Below are positions 8,760 to 18,517 of a stretch of 22,295 nt of DNA, one piece after another. The notes below the pieces were generated by a model. It had not been told where the DNA came from. It saw only the letters and a program-made list of their open reading frames with translations, and did no database searches. The translations under genes and the position numbers were made by a program. Every line of letters starts with the position of its first letter. Position 1 is the first letter of the stretch. This stretch comes from Zygnema cylindricum (taxonomy: Eukaryota; Streptophyta; Zygnematophyceae; Zygnematales; Zygnemataceae): the NCBI GenBank assembly GCA_037447655.1, contig JBBHKE010002497.1, forward strand, positions 1 through 22,295. The letters run 5' to 3'.

Positions 8760-9716
8760 CCTCCTTCAACCTCAGATCCGTCAGTTAAGTATACTTCGCC
8801 ATGTAATATCCTACTTCTTACAAAAGTGATAGAGCCCATTCGGAGGCCTTGATCAAGATTCGTCCGATTGGTTTCCTTCTCCTCCTCCACCGAAGTTGCC
8901 ATAAGGTTTCTTGGAATCCTTATCCCCCTAGTTAGTTCTATCACCTAATGCTTGAACACTCTTCCCTCCTCTCCGAATCTCAATTGTACTCCCCCGAACC
9001 AAAATCATACAGACAACGGAGTTCCAAATCCATCGATGATCTGGCAAATCCTGAACCTTGTTAACAATGTTTTCTTAATCATCTAGAAGTTTCATTAACA
9101 AATTATTCACCTTCTTTTTCTCGGTCTCCCTTTTTCTTGTACACACCAACTCCATAAATAACCCGGCCAAGTCATTACAAAAGTCTAACATCTTTCCTCT
9201 TTTGTAAACATATGATTGTACCTACTAATCTGCTAGCTTCTATTGCTGAATCATATCACTCTTGTAAATGTTGACAAGAGCCTCCCACAACTTGGCCGCC
9301 TTGTCCACATAAAAGTGAGGTGTAGCAACTGCTTGAGTGAGACGCCCGAGAATAAAATTAGTTGTCGCAGTGTTGATGAAATCCCAGAGTTCAGTATCAT
9401 TTGCCTCGGTTTTTTTAACATCCACTACTGATACTAATCCAGTAGCTATGGGTGTGAGTTTTTCTTTCCCCTTCTCTTTCCTTTTGTCTAACATGATGGT
9501 TTATCTATCATCTTTTACCACTTTTGCCTCCCTAGATTCTCTTGTGAATGTAGATCCTCCAAACGTAGGTGGAACTCCCAATTTTACAGATAGCCGCCGC
9601 ACACGACCACTCACAATGCCCCATAGTCGTTTTTCAAACAATGCACACCTCATCATAGTTTCCCAGTAAACGAACCCTGTTCCTTTAACAATGGGCACCT
9701 TAGAGGGTAGGCCCAT
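8760..9716 (-). pseudogene. Decayed Ty1/copia gag fragment
   Basis: Minus-strand relic of a copia-type capsid gene. From ATG 9716 it reads VPIVKGTGFVYWETMMRCAL and LWGIVSG, the G-x-N/F-Y-x-x-W-x-x-x-M start of plant copia gag, then TAA at 9503-9501. The same frame resumes with a UBN2-like capsid segment (FINTATTNFILGRLTQ, then KAAKLWEALVNIY), reaching a stop at 9240. Below this the frame is broken by more stops but still resembles gag: a charged segment near 9170-9070, a Gly-rich patch near 8890, and at about 8795-8825 a likely wrecked zinc knuckle (KK, then GYYMAK one base out of phase). No LTRs, protease or RT were found. The lower limit is approximate. Confidence 0.7.
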
Positions 9717-9730
9717 AACGTGTAATTTTG

Positions 9731-10135
9731 TGACCTCTATTGGCCCACAGAATGTCCAACTTATATGAAGCCTTTAAAATAATATTTGCTCGTTTGACTT
9801 TTCCACTGAATTAGTGCCACCTTGGCACGCAAATATTTTGACCACCTTCACCCTTGTGAATGCCCGACTCCCTTGAGTGGAACGCAAAAAGAATCACTGA
9901 ATTTGCTCCCTTTAGCATTAAGTCATGGCTGGTCAAATATGACCTTTATAGCGACAAACTCTCTTAGAGAGAGGTACCTAAATTTTACTGAGTCTTGGTC
10001 TGCCTACTTACGACTACCTAATACTTAACCCTAGTCTAATAGGAACACTGTATAGCAGAAGAAGGCGATGTACATATTGTACGTTCATTGTACGACGTGG
10101 CCTTCAAGGTGATGGTTGTCAAATCGAGAGCCATG
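9731..10135 (+). repeat. Dispersed repeat, copy B
   Basis: Direct copy of the repeat at 10951-11380. Alignable words include GACCTCTATTGGCCC, GCCACCTTGGCA, TTTGACCACCTTCACC, GACTCCCTTGAGTGG, GAATTTGCTCCC, GAGAGAGGTACCT and the core TATTGTACGTTCATTGTACG. B and C bracket the tRNA-like relic and the 21-bp satellite. Non-coding, origin unknown. Confidence 0.7.
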
Positions 10136-10383
10136 GTTCCTCCTCACATCTTTTATGTTATCCAATAATGTGGCCCCACGTGGCATCCCGTGACACTATT
10201 TCCAAATGCTGCTAAAAGCTCATTCCGGGTGGCGACTGCAATGATTCTCGTATGATCAAATATATTTTCACGGTTCAGATTGGCGTTCATGCATAAATTG
10301 CTTCATATGGGCCTTGTAGTCTGTTTGGTGTGTTTTAGTCGTCGCGTAATTGTTGAATTATTTGTAAAACGTGTATCGTTTCC
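10136..10383. other. Non-coding spacer
   Basis: Unique-looking sequence between repeat B and the tRNA-like relic, no gene seen. Confidence 0.4.
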
Positions 10384-10459
10384 TCAGCGCTATAATGGTT
10401 AAGGCGCCCGCCTATATAGAATCTGCAGGTCGTAGGTTCAAAACCGGTCGTAGCCACCA
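10384..10459 (+). pseudogene. tRNA-like relic or tRNA-derived SINE head
   Basis: An A-box-like TATAATGGTTAAGG (10391-10404), a B-box GGTTCAAAACC (10435-10445) and a terminal CCACCA (10454-10459) lie at tRNA spacing, 76 nt overall. The acceptor ends do not pair and the anticodon stem is not convincing, so it is not a working tRNA. It is either a decayed tRNA copy or the RNA polymerase III promoter head of a SINE. No poly(A) or clear tail marks an end. Confidence 0.45.
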
Positions 10460-10685
10460 TTTTGGTAAAATGCCCCTCTACTTTAGTCTCCCACCTTCCA
10501 AATAACGCGACAACCATGGCGTGCATTTGATCATCTCTCTCACTTTAGAGTCTAACTAAAATAAAGAAGTGAACTATTAATTACCTCTTTTCACCCGCTC
10601 TGTTTGAGTCCTCGATGACTAAGACAAGTGTGGGGACTTAAGAACCTTCATAGACAGACTGACAAAAGACATAAAATAGAAAAAC

Positions 10686-10940
10686 ACACATGTTTATTCT
10701 TCACATGTCTATTCTTTCTTCGTACACACATGTCTATTATTCGTACACACATATCTATTCTTTGTACACACGTATCTATTCTTTGTACACACATGTCTAT
10801 GCTTCGTATACACATGTGTATTCTTCGTACACACATGTCTATTCTTCGTACACACATGTCTATTTTTTCTTTGTACACACATTTCTATTCTTCGTGCACA
10901 CATGTCTATTCTTCGTACACATATGTCTATTGTTTGTACA
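10686..10940 (+). repeat. 21-bp tandem satellite, first locus
   Basis: About 12 units of ACACATGTCTATTCTTCGTA plus C, period 21 with some 20-25-nt units. The period is a multiple of three, so several frames stay open (Thr-His-Val-Tyr-Ser-Ser-Tyr repeats), but nothing else suggests a protein. Each unit has the palindromes ACATGT and GTAC. The same satellite recurs at 19749-19971. Confidence 0.9.
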
Positions 10941-10950
10941 TGCAACTCTG

Positions 10951-11380
10951 AGACCTCCATAGGTCCTTATAGTGGGCAGCTCACACGAAGCCCCTAGGAT
11001 ACCCCTGACCCCTTGTAGTTTCAACAAGACTAACTGCCACCTTGGCAGACAATAACTTTGACCTGCTTCACCAATATGAAGACAAGACTCCTTTGAGTCG
11101 ATAGCAAAAATAATGGCTTAATTTGCTCCCCTAAGCAGTATATTATCAAGGGTCAAAGTTGACCTTTTGTACAAAAGCTCTCTGGGAGAGAGGCTACCTA
11201 CCTAAGATTTTACCAAGTCCTAATCCCCTCTCTAAGCCCTCCACTACTAGAGTACTACACAATTCAAATCAGTGTATTGTACAAAAAGGTACTAGTGTCG
11301 GAGTATATTATGTACGGCCATTGTATGGCATGGCCAAAGAGTTTACGCCTGCCAAATCCGGACTCGTTCTAAAATTCCTC
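10951..11380 (+). repeat. Dispersed repeat, copy C
   Basis: The most complete copy, starting directly after the 21-bp satellite. Landmarks: AGACCTCCATAGGTCC, GCCACCTTGGCAGAC, GACTCCTTTGAGTCG, AATTTGCTCCCC, GGGAGAGAGGCTACCTACC, AATCCCCTCTCTAAGCCC and the core TATTGTACAAAAAGGTACTA. The frame 11159-11401 through it is not supported by the pattern of change among copies. Confidence 0.7.
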
Positions 11381-11714
11381 GGAGATGCCGCAAGCAAATG
11401 AGATGTCGCCATGTGACCCTTGGTGTGGCGGTGACCGAAAACCGCCAAAACGCCCACTCCGTTATATCAGCTCATATCGTGGTTGTCTAATCAAAACCGG
11501 GTTTTAATTCTAGCCGTTGAAACAAATGTGCGATATATTTGTTTCGTGCGATACCCTAATCCGTACTATACATAACTGTTTTTATGTGCTATGAATTCGT
11601 TCATTCCGTTTAATGAATTTTTCAACCTGTTTATGTTTAAGTAATTATTACACCCTATATATGTCAACACTGGTCCTTGACTATAGGACAAAGGTATCGG
11701 CTTCTTTGACGGAC
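11381..11714. other. Non-coding flank of the LTR element
   Basis: No gene or repeat recognised. The retrotransposon inserted at its right edge in a TGTAG site. Confidence 0.4.
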
Positions 11715-11719
11715 TGTAG

Positions 11720-12686
11720 TGTAACAGTAATAGCGGATCGAACTTGTTTATAAATGGGTATTTAGGTGTTATAATTATAGAGTACTAAAATTGGTAGACG
11801 TCCGCGAAAGAATCACGCTATTTGGAGTTATATTTTAAAAGTTATAGCGATGGGTGTATTTAGGTGACAGCGTGGGGTCTAAATAACAAGTGGGTATCAT
11901 TGAAACGGGTTAAGGGTCAAATTAGTACCGAAATTACGCGCGTACGTTTCATAAAGTTCTAATGAAACGTTTAGTATGCACGGTGGTTCGTTTCGTACAA
12001 ATTTTAGTACGAAACGTCACTTTCACTTAAGGGAATTTCATAGGAAGTTTCGCGTGCGAAATTTGTTACGCACGCTCGTGCGAAGTCGCGTTTCGTTTGG
12101 CGCGCAATTTTGCACGTAAATGTTACGTAGTGAAACGTAACGTTTGATTGGTTAGTAAAGCGCTAAGTAGTTAGTAAGAGATTTCGCACGTTTTTGCATT
12201 GGTCAGTCTGAGTCTTTGCTGATCAATGATTGGCCCAGGTAAAAGCCTGTTAAAACGGAGCGTTGACTCTGGCCTGGCGAGTCCAGGGCGATGATGGATA
12301 AATAGTGAAGTGTAAGAGGAGAGTAGACATCTTTTCCTTTGGAAAAGTTTGTGGAAATTCCAGCTGATCTTGGTCCTGAGCGATTAATACCAAATTGGAG
12401 AAAAGGCATTTTTGCATTGAAATCTCTTACTAATTAAATAGTGTTTTAGTAGTTAAGAGATAGAATTATTAAGAGTGGAGAGTAGAGGAAACACTTTAAA
12501 TTGAAGGGTTGAGCCACGAGGGCAAGAGACCAAGCTAATGTTATGTGGACAGAAGCTTCTTCTAATTTAAAGTTATCCTTATGTGAGTGTTTTCCAATGT
12601 GGATGTGTATTTTCCAATGTGTGGAATGTGTGGTTGGAATTGTTTGTAGTAATGGGATTTTCTGAGAGGTAGGAGATCCTGTTACA
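11720..12686 (+). repeat. 5' LTR
   Basis: 967 bp, starting TGTAACAG and ending CTGTTACA (8-bp inverted ends, TG...CA). It contains a dense cluster of ACGT-centred inverted repeats (11990-12141) and a 15-nt inverted pair (12171-12185 / 12419-12433). A minus-strand 68-codon frame occurs identically in both LTRs and is not a gene. An ATAAATAG near 12297 could be a TATA box, but this is unproven. Confidence 0.95.
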
Positions 12687-12688
12687 TA

Positions 12689-12700
12689 TGGTATCAAAGC
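12689..12700 (+). other. Primer-binding site (initiator tRNA-Met type)
   Basis: TGGTATCAAAGC, two bases after the 5' LTR. It differs at one base from TGGTATCAGAGC, the usual plant retrotransposon site complementary to the 3' end of initiator tRNA-Met, which primes minus-strand DNA synthesis. Confidence 0.85.
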
Positions 12701-13466
12701 TTTGGTTAGAAACCAGGGAGAAGTTTGCTCACTCGAATATCGATTGCCGTGACCGGTGAGGGTGCTCTAACCTGTGTCGGTAGAACCACAATGTGAAGTG
12801 GTAGGGGATTGGAGGGAAACTGAGTGATCACACAGCCAGCGGCCGCTGGTTAGATGTGGGGCGTGCTCAGGTCCTAAGGACTAAGGCGGGGTGGGCAGTG
12901 TAGCCACCGCCGAAGCTCACTCCAATTACCTAGAGGCCAAACAAACTTGCCTTCTCCTAGCAATGATTCATGTGTAGAGGGAGGGCTTGAAGCCATGAAG
13001 GGTGAGGATGTGAGGATTATAGAACAAAAGATCCTGATGTAGTGGGAAATGGGGAATTTGCTGATGGTGGAGGAGGAAAGTGGAGTACTTTACTTCTTCA
13101 AGAGCAAAGGAGTCCAGAAATGACTCAAAACTTTTCAAACCCTAAATTGTTACCTTTGATTGATTTCAATTTTGCTGTTGCAAAATTTATGGTTAAATCT
13201 TACCTTTGATAGCTTTCAATTTTTGCTATTGCAAAATTGGTGGGGAAATTCTTAGATTTCTGTTTCAATGTTGGGAAATTGAAAATTTGAATTTGTACTA
13301 ACTTATTGTCAATGTCTTTTTAATTTCTCAGATCTTGATCTTTTCAAAGGATTTGTTAAGGAGAAGAAGTTTTGGATTGGAGCAATCTAAGGACTTCAAA
13401 TCTGCATCAAATTTCTTTGGGAAATTATACTCTATCTTTCCTTTTGCTTGATTTAATTGTGTGATA
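12701..13466 (+). other. Untranslated leader of the retrotransposon
   Basis: 766 nt between PBS and gag, no coding frame. It carries a tandem duplication of about 50 nt (TTACCTTTGAT...TTTCAATTTT...GCAAAATT at 13150-13193 and 13199-13243) and a pyrimidine tract ending TTTCTCAG at 13330 that resembles a splice acceptor. Packaging signals are expected here but cannot be recognised by eye. Confidence 0.6.
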
Positions 13467-14759
13467 ATGGCAAATTCTGCATGGAAACGTGAAATGGAGA
13501 ATGCTTTGAATGTGTTGAAGAAGCGAACTGTGAAATTGGTCAAAAGATTTAATAATCATGCTACCGCTGTGGATGAAACCATTTCCGAATTGAAAAGTGA
13601 ATTAAAAGTTGTAAAAGAAAATGGAAATGTTTCAAATGAGAAATTAGATGAACTTATTAACTTAATTCAGACCAAGAATGATATGAATGACCAAAAGGGT
13701 GAGAGTAGTAAAAGGAATGCCAGTTTTAGGGAGGATGATCATGATAGACCTAAGAAGATAAGGGATCTGAAATTGTCTATTAGTGAGGCACCATCGTTTG
13801 ATGGTAAGAGGATTGATGAGTTGGATGCTTGGATTTTTCATATGGAATATTATTTGGAGTCTAGAAATTGCGATCGTGATGATTACACTTCTTTTGCTGT
13901 TAACTGTCTGAAAGGCGATGCTCAGATTTGGTATTATACTCAGAGAAGGTCTAAATTGATTCCTGATAATGCTGATTGGGAAACTTTTAAAACCGCGATC
14001 AAATCGCGTTTCTTGTCTGTCACTTTTAAATCCAGAATGGAAGAAAAGTGGCTGAATTGTAAGCAGACTGGATCTGTGAAGGATTATATTGTGGAATTTG
14101 ACTCATCTAGTATTCATGTCATAGGTTTGACTGATGAAATGGCTAAATTGCATTTCTTGAACTATTTGAATCCTATACTGAAATCAGAACTAAAACATCA
14201 AAAATTTAATAATTTGAAGGAATTGCAAGATAAGTCATTGGAATTAGAGGATCAGTTGGGGTATAATCGGGAAACTCGATCACTCAGGGGTAATTTAAAT
14301 GAAGTATCACAGTGGGATGAGGAGGAATTTGTTGAAGAGGGTTTGAATGCTGGTCTGGTGAATAGGCAAAATATCTTCAGGGGAAATCAAAGGGGTGGAC
14401 ATAGTGTTAATGCAGGAAATAAATTTAACAATAGAAGGGGGTACATTAAAAGTCCTAAACCGAACATTAATGCTCAGAAGCCTAACCTTACCATCCCCGC
14501 ATGCACTATTTGTCAGAAAAGGGGTCATAGAGCATTTGAGTGTGCACAATTGAAAAAGATTAACTGTTATAACTGTGGAGAGGAGGGGCATTTTAGTAGA
14601 GAGTGCACAAAACCCAAAAAGAAAGTCACTTGTTTCAAATGTGGAGGTCCAGATCATTACGCTAAAGACTGTACAGATAAAGGTTCTCTCAAAACAGTCG
14701 ATGTAAATGAAGGTCTCCAAGAGGATATTGCATTATATCTAGCTGAGCAGGAAGCCTAG
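13467..14759 (+). CDS. gag: Retrotransposon Gag (capsid-nucleocapsid)
   Basis: 430-residue structural polyprotein forming the cytoplasmic particle. I start it at ATG 13467 ([15 protein letters not shown]); a GTG two codons earlier is unlikely. N-terminal third: coiled-coil-like and charged. Middle: the retrotransposon gag capsid fold, with [18 protein letters not shown] and [14 protein letters not shown]-terminal part: three zinc knuckles Cys-x2-Cys-x4-His-x4-Cys at 14502-14543, 14565-14606 and 14631-14672, for RNA packaging. Three knuckles is more than the one or two most plant Ty3 Gags carry. The stop TAG at 14757-14759 is followed by pol in the -1 frame. No internal damage. Confidence 0.93.
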   Translation: MANSAWKREMENALNVLKKRTVKLVKRFNNHATAVDETISELKSELKVVKENGNVSNEKLDELINLIQTKNDMNDQKGESSKRNASFREDDHDRPKKIRDLKLSISEAPSFDGKRIDELDAWIFHMEYYLESRNCDRDDYTSFAVNCLKGDAQIWYYTQRRSKLIPDNADWETFKTAIKSRFLSVTFKSRMEEKWLNCKQTGSVKDYIVEFDSSSIHVIGLTDEMAKLHFLNYLNPILKSELKHQKFNNLKELQDKSLELEDQLGYNRETRSLRGNLNEVSQWDEEEFVEEGLNAGLVNRQNIFRGNQRGGHSVNAGNKFNNRRGYIKSPKPNINAQKPNLTIPACTICQKRGHRAFECAQLKKINCYNCGEEGHFSRECTKPKKKVTCFKCGGPDHYAKDCTDKGSLKTVDVNEGLQEDIALYLAEQEA

Positions 14760-16510
14760 AAGGTGGGAAACGGAAAGGACTAACTGAAAGTCCTCAGTTT
14801 ACTCAACCGGATCCAGAAGTTAAAGAGTTAACTTTGGAAAGCAAATTAATGAATGGAAAAGTTAGGATAGTTGAATTTATTATGATTCTCACTACACTGC
14901 ATAGTTTAAAGAATCCTTCTGATGAAATTCTCAACAACAGACCTATGTTAGGACAGTTAAGTAATGATGACACCAGACACAGTTTGATTAGATTCGAGTC
15001 ATTAGTGGAAGGAAAACCGTTGAAAGTAATGGTTGATTCAGGTGCCACACATAATTTTATTTCCCATAAGTTTGTAGAGGAAAATAAAATTCCTACTGTC
15101 ATAAGGGAAAAGCCTTTACATGTTCAAGTGGCAAATGGTAATAAGTCCACATTAGACTTACAAACTGACACGATAGAAGTTGATATCCAAGGTCATAAAA
15201 TGAAAGTTGTGTGTGAAATAATGAATTTAGGAAGTGAAGAACTAATTCTAGGAAAGCCTTGGTTAACAGAACATAATCCTCAAATTAATTGGGAAATTAA
15301 CACCTTAAAAGTAAAGTCTGAAAACGGTTGGAAGGTTTTGCAAGCATTATCTCCTAAGAAATTGCATAGGAATCATATAAATAACATAACCAGATTGGGA
15401 GTAGAAGGTTTGATATCTGCTAAACAATTTAAAAAACACTTAAAACATAAAACGAATCATGCTTTCTTGTTATTACTAACTGAGGCAGTTACTGATGAAG
15501 GGGGGGGAGAAAACACTAACATTGATGTCATCCCTAAATCTGACACCACTAAAACTTTCGAAAAACTAAAATCTGATTTTGTAACTGACATTAATACATC
15601 TGATGTTGTTGTTAAGGATTTGATTTTTGAATTTCAAGATGTTTTCCCAAGTGATTTACCCTCGGGAAGGCCACCTTCCCGAGATGTAGAACATGTTATT
15701 AACCTTGAACCTGGGTGTAATCCTCCTGTCACAGGAATTTATAAACACAGTTTCTTTGAGCAAGAGGAGTTAAAGAAACAGATCAAAGAACTCCTAGAGA
15801 AAGGACATATTCAACCCAGCAAATCACCGTACGGAGCACCAGTTCTTTTCGTCAAAAAGAAGGACGGAACGTTGAGAATGTGTGTCGATTATCGTAGTCT
15901 GAACAAGATTACGGTGAAGGATAAGTATCCGTTACCTTTAATTTCTGATTTGATAGATCGTTTAAAAGGTGCTAAAGTATTTTCGTTGATTGACCTGCGT
16001 AGTGGCTTTAATCAGGTGCCAATTAGAATTGAGGATGTTGATAAAACTGCTTTCAGGACTAGGGTGGGTCATTTTGAATGGATAGTGATGCCATTCGGCT
16101 TAACGAATGCTCCGCCTACATACCAAAGATTAATGAACCAAATTTTTTCGGATTACATAGATGAGTTTGTTCAGGTGTTTATTGATGATATTCTAATTTA
16201 CATTGAATCTAGAGAACAACATGTAATTCATTTAAGAAAAGTGTTAGAAAGGTTAAAAGAAAGAAAATTATACGAAAAATTGTCAAAATCTAGCTTTCTG
16301 AAAAGTGAACAATTATTTTTGGGACATATAGTTAGTGGGGAAGGTGTTAAAACAGATCCATCCAAAATCACTGCAATCCAAAATTGGAAGCAACCTACTA
16401 ATGTCACGGAAGTTAGATCATTTTTGGGATTGGCCACTTACTACAGGAAGTTTATAAAAAAACTTCAGTATGATTACCGCACTTTTGACGGATTTACTTC
16501 GGGAAAATGA
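14747..16510 (+). CDS. pol: Pol, first part: aspartic protease and reverse transcriptase
   Basis: Open from 14747, overlapping the end of gag by 13 nt in the -1 frame; there is no ATG near the start (first at 14849), so it probably needs frameshifting or came from an indel in a once-continuous gag-pol. Protease active site D-S-G-A at 15035, in [12 protein letters not shown]. Reverse transcriptase from about 15720: [40 protein letters not shown] and the catalytic F-I-D-D (IDD at 16181-16189, in place of the usual Y-x-D-D). The thumb and [22 protein letters not shown] follow. The frame is then lost at a run of seven A (16456-16462) and stops at 16508-16510, so RNase H is not fused in frame. Confidence 0.92.
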   Translation, partial: AGSLEGGKRKGLTESPQFTQPDPEVKELTLESKLMNGKVRIVEFIMILTTLHSLKNPSDEILNNRPMLGQLSNDDTRHSLIRFESLVEGKPLKVMVDSGATHNFISHKFVEENKIPTVIREKPLHVQVANGNKSTLDLQTDTIEVDIQGHKMKVVCEIMNLGSEELILGKPWLTEHNPQINWEINTLKVKSENGWKVLQALSPKKLHRNHINNITRLGVEGLISAKQFKKHLKHKTNHAFLLLLTEAVTDEGGGENTNIDVIPKSDTTKTFEKLKSDFVTDINTSDVVVKDLIFEFQDVFPSDLPSGRPPSRDVEHVINLEPGCNPPVTGIYKHSFFEQEELKKQIKELLEKGHIQPSKSPYGAPVLFVKKKDGTLRMCVDYRSLNKITVKDKYPLPLISDLIDRLKGAKVFSLIDLRSGFNQVPIRIEDVDKTAFRTRVGHFEWIVMPFGLTNAPPTYQRLMNQIFSDYIDEFVQVFIDDILIYIESREQHVIHLRKVLERLKERKLYEKLSKSSFLKSEQLFLGHIVSGEGVKTDPSKITAIQNWKQPTNVTEVRSFLGLATYYRKFIKKLQYDYRTFDGFTSGK

Positions 16511-17236
16511 GACGTTTGTGTGGGGAGCTGATCAAAAGAGAGCATTCAAGGAACTAAAAGGGAAGTTGACCTCTGCCCCTACACTGATGTATCCTGACCC
16601 TGCTGGAGAATTTGAAGTTCTGATCACTACAGATGCTTCTGACAAAGGTCTAGGTGCAGTCATAAGTCAAAAAGTCGGCAAACACTTTCATCCTATTGCT
16701 TTTGAGTCCAGATAATTCAATGATGCTGAAAAGAACTATACAGCACAGGAAAAAGAATTACTTGCGATTGTACATGCATGGTGAAATGGCGATGTTATTT
16801 GCATAATAAAGAATTTACAGTTCACTGTGATAATAAAGCACTTTCTTATTTACAGAGATTAAGTGATGCACAGATTATGACTGGCAGAAAGGTTAGGTGG
16901 ATGCAAAAATTAGCATATTTCAAATTTAATGTCAAACATATTCTTGGGAAGACAAATGTAGTTGCAGATCCTTTAAGTAGATGTTTTGAAATAAGTGTTA
17001 TGGTTCAGGATGAATTGTTTTTAGATACAGTTAGATATGGTTATGATAAAGATCCTTATTTTGTTGTGATTTGCAAGAATATTTTGGGAGGGAATTCTGA
17101 CCCACTGAATGAGAGGCATGTCAAAAACTTTAGAATAGAAGATGGTTTACTGTATTTGCGAACAGGGGATAGGTTATGCATTCCTGAAATGGGAGACTTG
17201 AGAAACAACTTTTACAGTAAGCCAATGAGCATTTAG
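16456..17236 (+). pseudogene. Broken RNase H and linker of Pol
   Basis: The RNase H domain is recognisable but disrupted. After a one-base excess in the A-run at 16456-16462 the reading moves to the frame 16470-16715, which has FVWGADQKRAFKELK and the catalytic TDAS (Asp at 16632). A TAA at 16713-16715 interrupts it; the same frame continues with the catalytic Glu region (TAQEKELLAIVHA) to 16778, where it shifts again. The frame 16778-17236 has CDNKALSYLQ (Asp at 16829) and NVVADPLSR, then the linker towards integrase. It shifts a third time near 17205-17215. All catalytic acidic residues are still encoded, so the damage is recent, yet a full-length Pol cannot be made from this copy. Confidence 0.88.
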
Positions 17237-18483
17237 GACATCTTGGTCGAGATAAAACTCTTAGTCGGCTGCAGAGTAGATTGTTTTGGCCAGGGATGGC
17301 AAAGGAGGTGTCGAAACACGTGGAAAGTTGTGTCCCTTGCCAACAGAGTAAACCTAGTAACCAGAAACCTAGAGGTCTCTTAAAACCTTTAGATATTCCC
17401 GAAAGACCATGGGAATCTGTCAGTATGGATTTTATTGTCAGGTTACCAACTACATCTAGAAGAAATGACAGTATCATGGTCGTAGTCGATAGGTTCAGTA
17501 AAATGGCAATCTTTATCCCTTGCAAAACTACTCATTCAGTTGTAGATATTGCAAAGTTATATTTTGACAACGTGGTCAGACATCATGGAGTTCCCTTGTC
17601 TATAGTCAGTGATAGGGATTCTAAATTTACATCTGCATTTTGGAAAGAATTGCAGCAAAATTTAGGCACTGAATTGAAAATGAGTACCGCTTATCATCCT
17701 CAGACAGATGGACAGACAGAAAGGATGAACCGTACACTAGAGGAAATGCTTAGGACTGTTTGCAGTGGAGTTCAGAACACATGGGAATCTAAACTGCCAT
17801 TAATGGAATTTGCATACAATTCATGTAAACATGCTAGTACGGGATTCTCACCATTTGAAGTTGCATACGGATACCAACCTAGAGAAGCATTAGACTTAAT
17901 AACAGGGGTCACTCAAGAGAATAGAGGTTCAGGAACAGAGTTTTGGGAATACATTCAAACAGTTTGGAAAACTGTCCGGGATGCATTAGTGGAGGCACAA
18001 AGGAGGCAAGAATTAAATGCTAACCGCAAACGGGGTGATTGGGTGTTACGCACAGGCGACAAGGTTTGGCTTTCTACAACTCATTACAGGTGCAAGATCG
18101 AGGGACAATCGGATCCTATGGGAAAATTTGCTCCTAAGTACATTGGACCATTTACTGTAACCGAGATGATATCGTCAGTTGCTGCCAAATTGGACTTGCC
18201 GCCTTCAACAAAGATTCATCCAGTGATACACATCAGCCAATTGAAACCAGTGAATCTTCGCCCAACTGAAGGAGAATTGGAATTGGATCCCTCAATAATT
18301 ATAGAACCTGAAGTTCACAGATGGGTAATAGATTGGGTTGGTCAACCGTTCAAGGTCGGTGATACTATATCCTGGCAAGTGCATTATCTAGGAAGGCCTG
18401 AGGATGAGTTGGCTTTAGAGGATAAAAATTCTGAGTTTTTACAGAGGTACTGGAGGGATAATAATATAGAAGTCCCGTCTTGA
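17221..18483 (+). CDS. Pol, last part: integrase with chromodomain-like tail
   Basis: Open from just after an in-frame TAA (17218-17220) to TGA 18481-18483, with no start codon of its own. The zinc-binding H-H-C-C region begins EHLGHLGRDKT and ends CVPCQQ. The catalytic core has D (codon 17428, SMDFI), D (17611, SDRDSKF) and E (17719, TERMN), exactly 35 residues between the last two: D,D35E. Next comes the GPF/Y-type module KYIGPFTV...KIHPVIHISQLKP. The last ~65 residues (WVIDWVGQPFKVGD, HYLGRPEDELALE, EFLQRYW) align by position with a chromodomain, which in chromoviruses steers integration to particular chromatin, but lack several of its usual aromatic residues. Confidence 0.9.
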   Translation, partial: ANEHLGHLGRDKTLSRLQSRLFWPGMAKEVSKHVESCVPCQQSKPSNQKPRGLLKPLDIPERPWESVSMDFIVRLPTTSRRNDSIMVVVDRFSKMAIFIPCKTTHSVVDIAKLYFDNVVRHHGVPLSIVSDRDSKFTSAFWKELQQNLGTELKMSTAYHPQTDGQTERMNRTLEEMLRTVCSGVQNTWESKLPLMEFAYNSCKHASTGFSPFEVAYGYQPREALDLITGVTQENRGSGTEFWEYIQTVWKTVRDALVEAQRRQELNANRKRGDWVLRTGDKVWLSTTHYRCKIEGQSDPMGKFAPKYIGPFTVTEMISSVAAKLDLPPSTKIHPVIHISQLKPVNLRPTEGELELDPSIIIEPEVHRWVIDWVGQPFKVGDTISWQVHYLGRPEDELALEDKNSEFLQRYWRDNNIEVPS

Positions 18484-18517
18484 TAATTAAAGGTGTTTTA
18501 ACTGAGGTCAGTTAAAA

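Noticed and set aside
10628-10962. Several His-Met-Ser / Thr-His-Val-Tyr repeat frames, also at 19696-20027
   Set aside because: Products of the 21-bp satellite, whose period is a multiple of three.
12203-12409. 68-codon minus frame present identically in both LTRs
   Set aside because: Identity follows from LTR duplication; no motif or similarity to a known protein is apparent.
16456-16462. Programmed -1 frameshift at the A7 run between RT and RNase H
   Set aside because: Reaching the RNase H frame needs the opposite shift (skipping one base), and further stops and shifts follow, so a simple indel is the better explanation.
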